From: SIAQ01 sp964484265
Lineage (GTDB): Bacteria; Planctomycetota; Planctomycetia; Gemmatales; Gemmataceae
Assembly (NCBI GenBank): GCA_964484265.1
Contig: CAZAFH010000011.1
Span: 59,252 to 123,251 of the forward strand
DNA: 64,000 bases
Direction: 5' to 3'
The notes under the pieces were generated by a model. That model saw nothing but the letters and a program-made list of their open reading frames with translations, was not told where the DNA came from and did not search any database. Both the position numbers and the translations under genes were made by a program. Positions within the stretch are counted from its first letter, which is position 1. Every line of letters begins with the position of its first letter. Of the stretch, positions 51,262 to 58,642 are shown piece after piece.

Positions 51262-54200
51262 ATGAGCATTTCCGAAATTTGCATTCGCAGGCCGATCTTT
51301 ACGTGGGTGCTCGTTTCCTCGCCCGTGGTGTTGGGGATCGCTTCCTACTTGATGCTCGGCGTCGATCTTTTTCCGAAGGTCGATTTTCCGGTGATTACGA
51401 TAAGTGCGAATCTGCCTGGCGCCAGCGCCAAGGAAATGGAAACCACGGTCACCAAGCTCATCGAAGAAGCCGTGAACTCGGTGTCCGGGTTGGACGAATT
51501 ACGCTCGACGTCGCGCGAGGGCGTTTGCACGATCACCGCCCAGTTTCTGCTTGAGAAGAACAGCGATATTGCCGCCCAGGAGGTGCGCGACAAGGTGGCG
51601 GCGATCGCCAAGCAATTGCCTCAGGGAATGGATCCGCCCGTCGTCAGCCGATTCGACCTCGACGCGATGCCGATCATTACCATCGCCGTGTCCGGCCGGC
51701 GCGATGTGCGCGAGGTGACGGAGATCGCCAAGACCCAGATCCAGGAGCAGTTGCAGACACTTCCGGGTGTCGGCTCGGTGTTCATGTCCGGCGGCCGCAC
51801 GCGTGCCATCCAGGTTATTGTGGACCCCGACAGCCTTTCATCGTTCGGCCTGTCGATTGAGGATGTGCGCATCGCCCTGGTCACGCAGAATTTGGAAGTC
51901 CCAGGCGGAATCGTGCAACAGGGGCAGCGCGAGCTAGTTTTGCGAACGCTGGGCCGATTGCAAAACCCGGCACAGTTCAACGAGCTCATTGTCGCCCAGC
52001 GCAATGGCTACCCGATTCGCATTCGCGACATCGGCAGGGCCGAGGACGGCGTGGAAGAGCCGCGCGGCTTGACTCGGCTCGACGGGCAGAATGCCGTCAG
52101 TTTGTTCGTCCAAAAGCAATCGGGCACGAACACGATCATGATCTCCGACGCCGTGCAAAAGCGTCTGGCCAAGATCGCCAAGACTTTGCCCGGCGATATC
52201 AAGATCGAGATCATACAAGATCAGTCGCGCTTCGTGCGTCTGTCGATGCAGGAAGTGAAATTCCACCTGCTGCTGGCGGCTGTTTTGGTGTCGTTGACGA
52301 TCTTACTGTTCATTCGAGATTGGCGGACAACAATCATCGCGACGCTGGCGATTCCGACATCGATCGTGCCGACGTTCTTGTTCATGTGGGTGATGGGGTT
52401 CACGCTCAACAATATCACCATGCTGGCGCTGATCCTTGCCATCGGCATCGTCATCGATGACGCGGTCGTGGTGCATGAGAACATCTTTCGCCACATGGAG
52501 GAATTCGGCAAAGACGCCATGACCGCTGCCCGCGACGGGACAAGCGAGATCAGCCTGGCGGTGCTTGCGACGAGTTTGTCGCTGGTCGTGATCTTTCTGC
52601 CCGTGGCCTTCATGGGCGGCATGGTCGGCAGGTTCTTCAGCAGTTTCGGGATGACGGTCGCATTCGCCATCTTGATGAGTTTGTTTGTGTCCTTCACGCT
52701 CACGCCGATGCTGTGCTCGCGCTTTCTGGTACTCGAAACGTCCGAAGGCGGCCATTCGCAATCGAAATCGGGCTGGGTCTATCGCGGGACCGATGCGCTC
52801 TACGGTATCGCCTTGCGCTGGGCCATGCGTCATCGCTTTCTGATGGTCGGCATCTGTGTGTTGGTAATCTTGTCCACGGCGCCGATCAGCATGGTGATGG
52901 GAATCAACCTCGTGCCTCGAGACGATCAGGGCGAATTGCAGATCAGCTTCATTACACCGGAAGGGTACAGCCTTGAGCGTACGGATCGTGTCATCGCGGA
53001 GATCGAAAGCCGGCTGGAACGCCTGCCCGGTGTCGTGCATCGCTTTGTCGTGATCGGCGAGAACACGGGCGCCTCGGGCAAGGGGCAAGGCGACGTCACA
53101 CGCGGTTCCATCTACCTGCGGCTCAAGGACCTGGATTCCCGGCAATATTCGCAGTTCGACGTCATGCGGCGGGCCCGCACGATCCTCAAGGACTTTCCCG
53201 ACCTGCGCTGTGCGGTTTCGGATGTCGCCGCCATCGGCGGATCGGGCCAGGATGCCCGAATCTTCCAGGTGAGCATTCTCGGCCCTGAGCTTGACAAGTT
53301 GGAACAGTTCTCCGAGACCTTGCGCTCGAAGCTTGCCGGCATCAGTGGCCTCGTAGATGTCGAATCGACGCTGTCGATGCGCAAGCCGGAGGTTCAAATC
53401 AGCATCGACCGCGACCGCGCCAGCGACCTGGGTATTCCCGTGCAAACCATTTCCAACACGCTCAGCGTGCTCGTGGGCGGGCAGATCGTATCGCGCTACA
53501 TGGAAGGCGCCGACCAGTTCGACGTTTGGCTGCGAGCCGACAAAAAATTCCGCGCCAATGCGCAAGGGTTCGGCAGTTTGACGATTCCATCGCCTCGGGC
53601 CGGCATCGTGCAGCTTTCGAGCCTGGCTCGCCCACAGGAATCGCGCGGGCCAAGCCAGATCGATCGCATGAACCGCCAGCGCTGTGTCACCGTGCTGGCG
53701 AATCCCGACGAGGTTTCGCTGAAGGACGTCGTCGAGCAAGCCCGCGCGATCGTAAAAGAGATGGACATGCCGCCGCAATATGAGGTTCTGTTCGGCGGCC
53801 AGGCGAAAATGCTCGGCGAGACAGGCTACAACTTCCTGATCGCGCTGGTGCTCAGCATGCTATTCATGTACCTGATCCTGGCGGCCCAGTTCGAGAGCTG
53901 GATTCACCCCGTCAGTATTCTTGCCGCGTTGCCGGTGACGATTCCGTTCGGTCTCTTGTCGCTCGTGTTGTTCCGGCAACCGATGGACCTTTACGCGATG
54001 TTCGGCCTGTTCATGCTGATCGGCATCGTGAAGAAAAACGGCATTCTGCAAGTGGACAAATCCAACGAACTGCGGCTCGCGGGCATGGAGCGCGAAGACG
54101 CCATTCTCGAAGCCAACCACGTCCGGCTGAGGCCGATCCTCATGACGACGGTGATGCTGATCGCCGCCATGGTGCCGATCGCGCTGGGCCACGGCCCGGG

Positions 54201-54369
54201 AGCCGGAGCGCGAGCGAGCATGGCGAAGGTCATCATCGGCGGCCAAATGCTGAGCCTGTTGCTAGCATTGTTGGTGACGCCGGTGACCTACTCGCTCTTC
54301 GATGACCTGAGTCAGCTTCCAGGCCGAATCCGCGGTTGGTTTGGAAGAAAACCGCCGCAGGCGTCATAA
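51262..54369 (+). CDS. RND efflux pump (HAE1/AcrB-like)
   Basis: The 1035-residue protein has the RND organisation: an N-terminal helix, a periplasmic porter domain (ISICRRPIF-like start at the first residues), helices 2-7, a second porter domain and helices 8-12. The proton-relay acidic pair is in helix 4 (LAIGIVIDDAVVVHENIF), and GHGPGAGARASMAKVIIGGQ near the end is a family hallmark. It should export drugs, dyes, lipophilic molecules or metal-toxic compounds by proton antiport. The neighbouring convergent gene begins nine bases after its stop. Confidence 0.94.
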   Translation: MSISEICIRRPIFTWVLVSSPVVLGIASYLMLGVDLFPKVDFPVITISANLPGASAKEMETTVTKLIEEAVNSVSGLDELRSTSREGVCTITAQFLLEKNSDIAAQEVRDKVAAIAKQLPQGMDPPVVSRFDLDAMPIITIAVSGRRDVREVTEIAKTQIQEQLQTLPGVGSVFMSGGRTRAIQVIVDPDSLSSFGLSIEDVRIALVTQNLEVPGGIVQQGQRELVLRTLGRLQNPAQFNELIVAQRNGYPIRIRDIGRAEDGVEEPRGLTRLDGQNAVSLFVQKQSGTNTIMISDAVQKRLAKIAKTLPGDIKIEIIQDQSRFVRLSMQEVKFHLLLAAVLVSLTILLFIRDWRTTIIATLAIPTSIVPTFLFMWVMGFTLNNITMLALILAIGIVIDDAVVVHENIFRHMEEFGKDAMTAARDGTSEISLAVLATSLSLVVIFLPVAFMGGMVGRFFSSFGMTVAFAILMSLFVSFTLTPMLCSRFLVLETSEGGHSQSKSGWVYRGTDALYGIALRWAMRHRFLMVGICVLVILSTAPISMVMGINLVPRDDQGELQISFITPEGYSLERTDRVIAEIESRLERLPGVVHRFVVIGENTGASGKGQGDVTRGSIYLRLKDLDSRQYSQFDVMRRARTILKDFPDLRCAVSDVAAIGGSGQDARIFQVSILGPELDKLEQFSETLRSKLAGISGLVDVESTLSMRKPEVQISIDRDRASDLGIPVQTISNTLSVLVGGQIVSRYMEGADQFDVWLRADKKFRANAQGFGSLTIPSPRAGIVQLSSLARPQESRGPSQIDRMNRQRCVTVLANPDEVSLKDVVEQARAIVKEMDMPPQYEVLFGGQAKMLGETGYNFLIALVLSMLFMYLILAAQFESWIHPVSILAALPVTIPFGLLSLVLFRQPMDLYAMFGLFMLIGIVKKNGILQVDKSNELRLAGMEREDAILEANHVRLRPILMTTVMLIAAMVPIALGHGPGAGARASMAKVIIGGQMLSLLLALLVTPVTYSLFDDLSQLPGRIRGWFGRKPPQAS

Positions 54370-54377
54370 CTGCCAAC

Positions 54378-55355
54378 TCATTTCGCTTCGATCAGCCAGA
54401 TGTTGCGATAGAAAACAGGATTGCCATGGTTTTGCAGGTTGATGCCGCCTGATGATCCCCACGGAATATTGTCGTGCACCTTGACGCCGTTATGATACAC
54501 GGTGATGAGCGTGGTAGCTTTTTTGGTCTTCGGGTCGGCCTCTCCGGTTTTGAAATCGACGTCGTAGGTCTGCCAGGAGAGCGGCGGATAGCACATATTG
54601 ACGAGCGGAGCACGCTGGCTGTAGATGGCGCCGCACTCGTTGTTTTTGCCTTCGAGGGCGAAGCTGTCGAGCACCTGGATTTCGCGTCCGAAGATATAGA
54701 CGCCGCTGTTGCCTCGCCCTTGGCCGCGAGCGTAGGGCATGAACGGCGTGACGAATTCGACGTGGAGCTTGGCAATCTTCAAGTTGTCCTTGGTATTCGC
54801 AGGCACGCCGAGCAGGCCGTCCACGATCTTGCCAGTTTTCCATTCGTTGACATTGGTTCCGTCGAACAGCACGCGAGCGCCTTCCGGCGGTTTGGCGCCG
54901 AGCGTCGGACTTTTGCGAACGACGCGCGTTAGGGTGAAGGTGCCGTCCTTCTCGGATTGCGCTTGCAGGGTCGTCTTGTCGCCGACGGTGATCGTTCCCG
55001 TGAAGCCAGCGCCTTTGATGGCCGCGGACGTTTTTCCCGGTTCGAGCGCGGCTGACGCTTTCATGCGAGTCTTGCCATCCCAGCCCGCGCCGGCGAGACC
55101 GCCGTGGAGAAAGTAGACGTCGAATTTGCCATCGCCGAGCGCGAACACCTGGGCCGCGACTTTGCCGCCCTCATATTCGCCTTGCACGAGGAAATCGATG
55201 CCTGCGTCCTTCGGGTCGGTCGCAACCGTTTTCTTGGCGGCTGGCTTCTTCTCGTTTTTCTTTTCTGCCTTCTTGTCTTTCTGCGCCGTGCTTTCGGTGA
55301 GCGCGAAACCAAGCATTGCGAGAAGAGCAAAACCAAATGCAACGAAATTTTTCAC
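54378..55355 (-). CDS. Secreted 3-keto-disaccharide hydrolase-like protein (DUF1080)
   Basis: The 325-residue protein has a signal peptide (KNFVAFGFALLAMLGFALTE), then a Lys/Ala-rich linker (residues about 30-45). A small beta domain comes next, then the DUF1080/LamG-like jelly roll that begins ARVLFDGTNVNEWKTGKIVD and contains GNSGVYIFGREIQVLDSF. Related proteins hydrolyse 3-keto-glycosides. The GTG at 55355 is chosen because GGAGC precedes it and it starts the signal peptide; the longer ATG start at 55418 adds an unlikely leader. It is convergent with the RND pump gene. Confidence 0.9.
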   Translation of the reverse strand: MKNFVAFGFALLAMLGFALTESTAQKDKKAEKKNEKKPAAKKTVATDPKDAGIDFLVQGEYEGGKVAAQVFALGDGKFDVYFLHGGLAGAGWDGKTRMKASAALEPGKTSAAIKGAGFTGTITVGDKTTLQAQSEKDGTFTLTRVVRKSPTLGAKPPEGARVLFDGTNVNEWKTGKIVDGLLGVPANTKDNLKIAKLHVEFVTPFMPYARGQGRGNSGVYIFGREIQVLDSFALEGKNNECGAIYSQRAPLVNMCYPPLSWQTYDVDFKTGEADPKTKKATTLITVYHNGVKVHDNIPWGSSGGINLQNHGNPVFYRNIWLIEAK

Positions 55356-55603
55356 GATGCGAGCTCCATAAAAAAAACTTGTTGAAATCAGATGTCGATC
55401 ACGAAAGCACGAAAACACGAAAAAACGCGGGAAGATCTCGAATGACGACTCTAATCGTTACGGTAGCAGAATGCCGGCAGTGGGCCAGAAAAATCTGAAA
55501 GTTGCACAGCCGTGAAATGAGATTCGTCCACCTGTAACGAGGTTCTTTCGGACCTTGGTCGTATGATAACGAAAATGAAACCCCTACAAATTGGGAGAGC
55601 GCC

Positions 55604-57004
55604 ATGCGAAATACACGACGACAGTTCCTCCAGACCACGGCAGTTGCCACGACGGGTTACTTCATCGCGTCGGCATCGGGCCAAGACGCCCCGACGTGGC
55701 CGCCCGTGCTGCGCGGCGCGAAGAACGGCACGGTCACGCTTCGTTCGGATCGCTTCCTCGAAGTTCCCGAGGCCGTGACAAAAGCCCGCGCTGCCGCCGG
55801 CGCCGCGGAGTTCACCGTAGCCCGCAGGGCGCCGACGGTCGATCTTGCCTACCACAACAACCTCGGCCCCAACGCGATCAGCCGGCGATTGTGGTCCTCC
55901 TGGGGCGACATCGGTCTCGCGGCTGACGGCAAAGTCTACAGCGGCATCGGCGATCATGCCGACGATGCCGGCGGCGATGCGCGTTGCTTCATCTACGTCT
56001 GGAACCCCGCCAACAAGACACTCGAACAGATCGTCGATATGAACCGCGTCATCCCGCCACAGGCAGGTCAGCCAGCATGGTCCAAAGTCCACGCGAAGAT
56101 CGACGAGACCGCCGACGGCAAAATCATCTTCTCCTGCACGCTCAACGACGGCAACCGCGCCGGCAACGCCAACTTCCGCTGGACCCAACGTCTGCCCGGC
56201 GGCCAACTTTATCAGTACGATCCCGTGAAACGCACAACCACGGTGCTCGCCACGCTTCCCAACGCACCACGCTGCACCGCAACCACGCTCTACGATCGCC
56301 AGCGCAATACCTGGTGGGCGAACCTCGAAACCGGCCCGAACGCGATCTTCGGCCTCGACCTGCAAACCCGTAAACCGGTGTTCCAGTCCGCGAACGGCGC
56401 CGTCGATTTCAACCGCGCAATAGCTCTCGCCCGCAACGGCGATCTCTTCTTCAACGGCGCCATGGGCAGCCTGTGGAAATACGATCGGGCCGCCAATCGC
56501 CTCGTGCAAACCAAATCGAACTTCGGCAAATCGCCTGGCATGCGCTCGGCATCCCGTGAATCGCGCGACGGCCATCTCTTCGGCACCTCGCACCGCGTCG
56601 GCGGCCTGTGGAAATACAATATCGCCCGCGACGCGATGACCAACCTCGGCCCGGCCTGGCTGACGGGCGATTACATCACCGTCACCGAACTCTCGCCGGA
56701 CGAACGCTTCCTCTACTACCTGCCCGGCGCGCACGGCCAAGCCTCACGCACCGGCACTCCGGTAATCCAATACGACATCGCCAAAGGCCAACGCAAAGTC
56801 ATCGCGTTCCTGGCCCGTGCCTTCGAACAAGCCCACGACTACGTCCCCGGCGGAACCTACGGCGTAAAAATCAGCGCCGACGGCGGCACGCTCTTCGTCA
56901 ACTTCAACGGCCACCCGTCCAAGAACCTGCCCAAACACCTCCGCCCGAACGGCTTCGGCCTGTGCTCGTTTGCGGCGATTCAGATACCGCGCGAGGAGCG
57001 GTAG
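55604..57004 (+). CDS. Secreted beta-propeller-like protein (paralogue 2)
   Basis: The 466-residue protein has a twin-arginine-type leader (NTRRQFLQTTAVATTGYFIA) and a repeat-rich beta domain with blade motifs such as SSWGDIGLAADGKVYSGIGD and MGSLWKYDRAANRLV. The terminal RFLYYLPGAHG and GTPVIQYDIAKGQRKVIAFL match the protein at 29499-30923, so the two are paralogues with different export leaders. GGGAGAG precedes the ATG. Ligand and enzymatic role unknown; the family is common in planctomycetes. Confidence 0.84.
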   Translation: MRNTRRQFLQTTAVATTGYFIASASGQDAPTWPPVLRGAKNGTVTLRSDRFLEVPEAVTKARAAAGAAEFTVARRAPTVDLAYHNNLGPNAISRRLWSSWGDIGLAADGKVYSGIGDHADDAGGDARCFIYVWNPANKTLEQIVDMNRVIPPQAGQPAWSKVHAKIDETADGKIIFSCTLNDGNRAGNANFRWTQRLPGGQLYQYDPVKRTTTVLATLPNAPRCTATTLYDRQRNTWWANLETGPNAIFGLDLQTRKPVFQSANGAVDFNRAIALARNGDLFFNGAMGSLWKYDRAANRLVQTKSNFGKSPGMRSASRESRDGHLFGTSHRVGGLWKYNIARDAMTNLGPAWLTGDYITVTELSPDERFLYYLPGAHGQASRTGTPVIQYDIAKGQRKVIAFLARAFEQAHDYVPGGTYGVKISADGGTLFVNFNGHPSKNLPKHLRPNGFGLCSFAAIQIPREER

Positions 57005-57010
57005 AACTCA

Positions 57011-57108
57011 GTCCGTGGTCAGTGGTCCGTAGCCCGTGGCAAAAGGCATTACTTGCAGGCGTATCAATGTTCTGTACTGCTAAGGACTACGGACCACTGA
57101 CTACGGAC
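57011..57108. repeat. Inverted repeat gtccgtggtcagtggtccgtag
   Basis: A 22-base arm at 57011-57032 pairs with 57087-57108 with one mismatch. A degraded copy of the same motif lies at about 57988-58003 before the small-gene pair. The family resembles the 20113-20227 repeat. Confidence 0.8.
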
Positions 57109-57145
57109 GCACCCCAGTCGCACAACCGTCGGGCAGCTGCTATAC

Positions 57146-57622
57146 CTATCGGTCAATCTGCGTCGTACTCAGAAACGCCACGACAGTGCCATAGAGTGGT
57201 CCTTCGAGACAGTAAGCGGATAGGTGGCGAATGTCGTAGCTAACGCCCAATTTACTTACCCAATCACCGGTTTCGGTTTGAATGGCCGCATGAGTCCAAT
57301 TGTCAGGTGGGATGGCGTAGATAGCAATTTTGCGAATGCCGGGTTCGAGTTCGCTATTTTCGCATCGCTGGTAACCAAGGCTTTCAAACAGTTCAATTAA
57401 TCCAGCTACGCTATCTGGGTCATAAGCGCCGACCGCTGGCCAATAGTATCCGGGAGAAGGAAACAAGATCGGCTCCCACTTGCGTTTCAAATCTCCAGCA
57501 ACGAACGCGATACAGTTATAGACCGTGTCTTTTGGACTCGTAACGGTATAGTGCTTCAATTTTGGAAAGAGCTGGAGTGCTTTTTTCGTGAGTGTTTTAG
57601 GTAACCGGCGTTTCGTCCCCAT
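57146..57622 (-). CDS. DUF7689-like hypothetical protein
   Basis: The 158-residue soluble protein has VYNCIAFVAGD at about residues 36-46, GYYWPAVGAYDPDSVAGLIE, RKIAIYAIPPDNWTHAAIQT and GDWVSKLGVSYDIRH, the motif order of the DUF7689 family as I recall it. The Cys plus His arrangement suggests a papain-like or NlpC-like fold, but I cannot prove catalysis. The ATG at 57622 has GGAGG about ten bases upstream; 57631 is an alternative with poor spacing. It overlaps the gene before it by 67 bases in another frame, so the two are translated as a pair. Confidence 0.72.
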   Translation of the reverse strand: MGTKRRLPKTLTKKALQLFPKLKHYTVTSPKDTVYNCIAFVAGDLKRKWEPILFPSPGYYWPAVGAYDPDSVAGLIELFESLGYQRCENSELEPGIRKIAIYAIPPDNWTHAAIQTETGDWVSKLGVSYDIRHLSAYCLEGPLYGTVVAFLSTTQIDR

Positions 57623-57918
57623 TGCAGCCATGCCTCCGCCATTGCTTGCATATCGCCCGCGATTTCATCGGAGATCGGGTTTTCATCCGTGATCGCAGTC
57701 AGCGCCCAGAACCAATCGTCGGGGCCATTTTTCTCAAGATCGTGGAGGATTAACGGCACGGCGGCATCGCCCATGCCGATTATTTTTTGATAGGCAGGGT
57801 GCATTGCTCGCTGGGAGGATTTCGACATGAGCTCCGTCTCGTTTCGCCATTCTTTGACCAATTTGCGAAAGCGCGTTTCGTGCGATGCACGATTCTTGGG
57901 TGAAACAACTGTCGCCAT
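57556..57918 (-). CDS. Small hypothetical partner of the DUF7689-like protein
   Basis: The 120-residue protein is helical and acidic-basic mixed, with KIIGMGDAAVPLILHDLEKN, DWFWALTAITDENPISDEIA and MAEAWLQWGRNAGYL. AAGGAGGGC before the ATG at 57918 fixes the start. Its 3' end overlaps the DUF7689-like gene by 67 bases. This pairing is a repeating two-gene unit in some bacteria as I recall it, possibly a toxin-antitoxin or immunity-type module; function unproven. Confidence 0.68.
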   Translation of the reverse strand: MATVVSPKNRASHETRFRKLVKEWRNETELMSKSSQRAMHPAYQKIIGMGDAAVPLILHDLEKNGPDDWFWALTAITDENPISDEIAGDMQAMAEAWLQWGRNAGYLKHSRKKHSSSFQN

Positions 57919-57991
57919 GATGCCCTCCTTTTCGTTCATTTTACTCGTATTTTCCAACCATTCACAGTGGAACCGAACGAAACGCCACGGA

Positions 57992-58543
57992 CTACGGACG
58001 AATCTCAAAAATCGCCTCCACCTCGACCGCGACACCATTTGGCAACGATGCGAAACCGAGAGCGCTGCGGGCGTGCCAGCCGTCGGTTTGGGCGCCGAAT
58101 ATTTCGTGCAGCAGGTCCGAGCAGCCGTTGATGACTTTCGGTTGATCGACGAAGTCCGGCGTCGAGTTCACGCAGCCGAGCACCTTGACGACACGCAAAT
58201 TGTCGAGCGTGCCATGCCGATCATGCACCGCACGCAGCACTTCGATCGCGCATTCCCTCGCTGCTTCGCGACCTTGCTCGACGGTCAAATCTTTGCCGAG
58301 CCGGCCCTTGATCTTGCTGGTGTGGCCTGACGTAAAGAGCAAATTGCCCGAACGCACGCAATGATTGAGATAGCCGGGCTTTTTCTTCTCGAAAGTGATG
58401 CCAAGTGCCTCGGCCTTTTTCTGCGGACTCATGCCTCCTGCCGGCTTCTTTTCCTGGGCCGACTGCGCAACGGGAGTAGGCACGATCGCGTGCAGCAGAT
58501 AACCCGCAAGCATGGCGATGACGATAGTAGCGATTGATTTCAT
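57992..58543 (-). CDS. Secreted RidA family protein
   Basis: The 183-residue protein has an N-terminal signal segment (ATIVIAMLAGYLLHAIVPTP) followed by a RidA/YjgF fold (NHCVRSGNLLFTSGHTSKIK, VKVLGCVNSTPDFVDQPKVI, HARSALGFASLPNGVAVEVE). The conserved arginine of the active cleft is present in HARSALG. RidA proteins usually deaminate reactive enamines in the cytoplasm, so an exported one is unusual. The ATG at 58543 has TTGGAGAA upstream and lies just next to the 58556-58634 hairpin. Confidence 0.87.
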   Translation of the reverse strand: MKSIATIVIAMLAGYLLHAIVPTPVAQSAQEKKPAGGMSPQKKAEALGITFEKKKPGYLNHCVRSGNLLFTSGHTSKIKGRLGKDLTVEQGREAARECAIEVLRAVHDRHGTLDNLRVVKVLGCVNSTPDFVDQPKVINGCSDLLHEIFGAQTDGWHARSALGFASLPNGVAVEVEAIFEIRP

Positions 58544-58555
58544 GGTTAATTCTCC

Positions 58556-58634
58556 AAGCCCCACCATGAGCGCAGCGATTGGTGGGGGTGATTCCCAAAT
58601 ATCCCCGCCAATCGGTGCGCTCATGGTGGGGCTT
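58556..58634. repeat. Large hairpin aagccccaccatgagcgcagcgattgg
   Basis: Arms at 58556-58582 and 58608-58634 are complementary over 27 bases with one mismatch, and the inner part can extend the stem. The repeat shares its core with 29445-29472 (reverse orientation) and with the loop of the 21876-21904 hairpin. It sits between two minus-strand genes and ends eight bases before the stop of the next one. Confidence 0.85.
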
Positions 58635-58642
58635 GTGAACAA

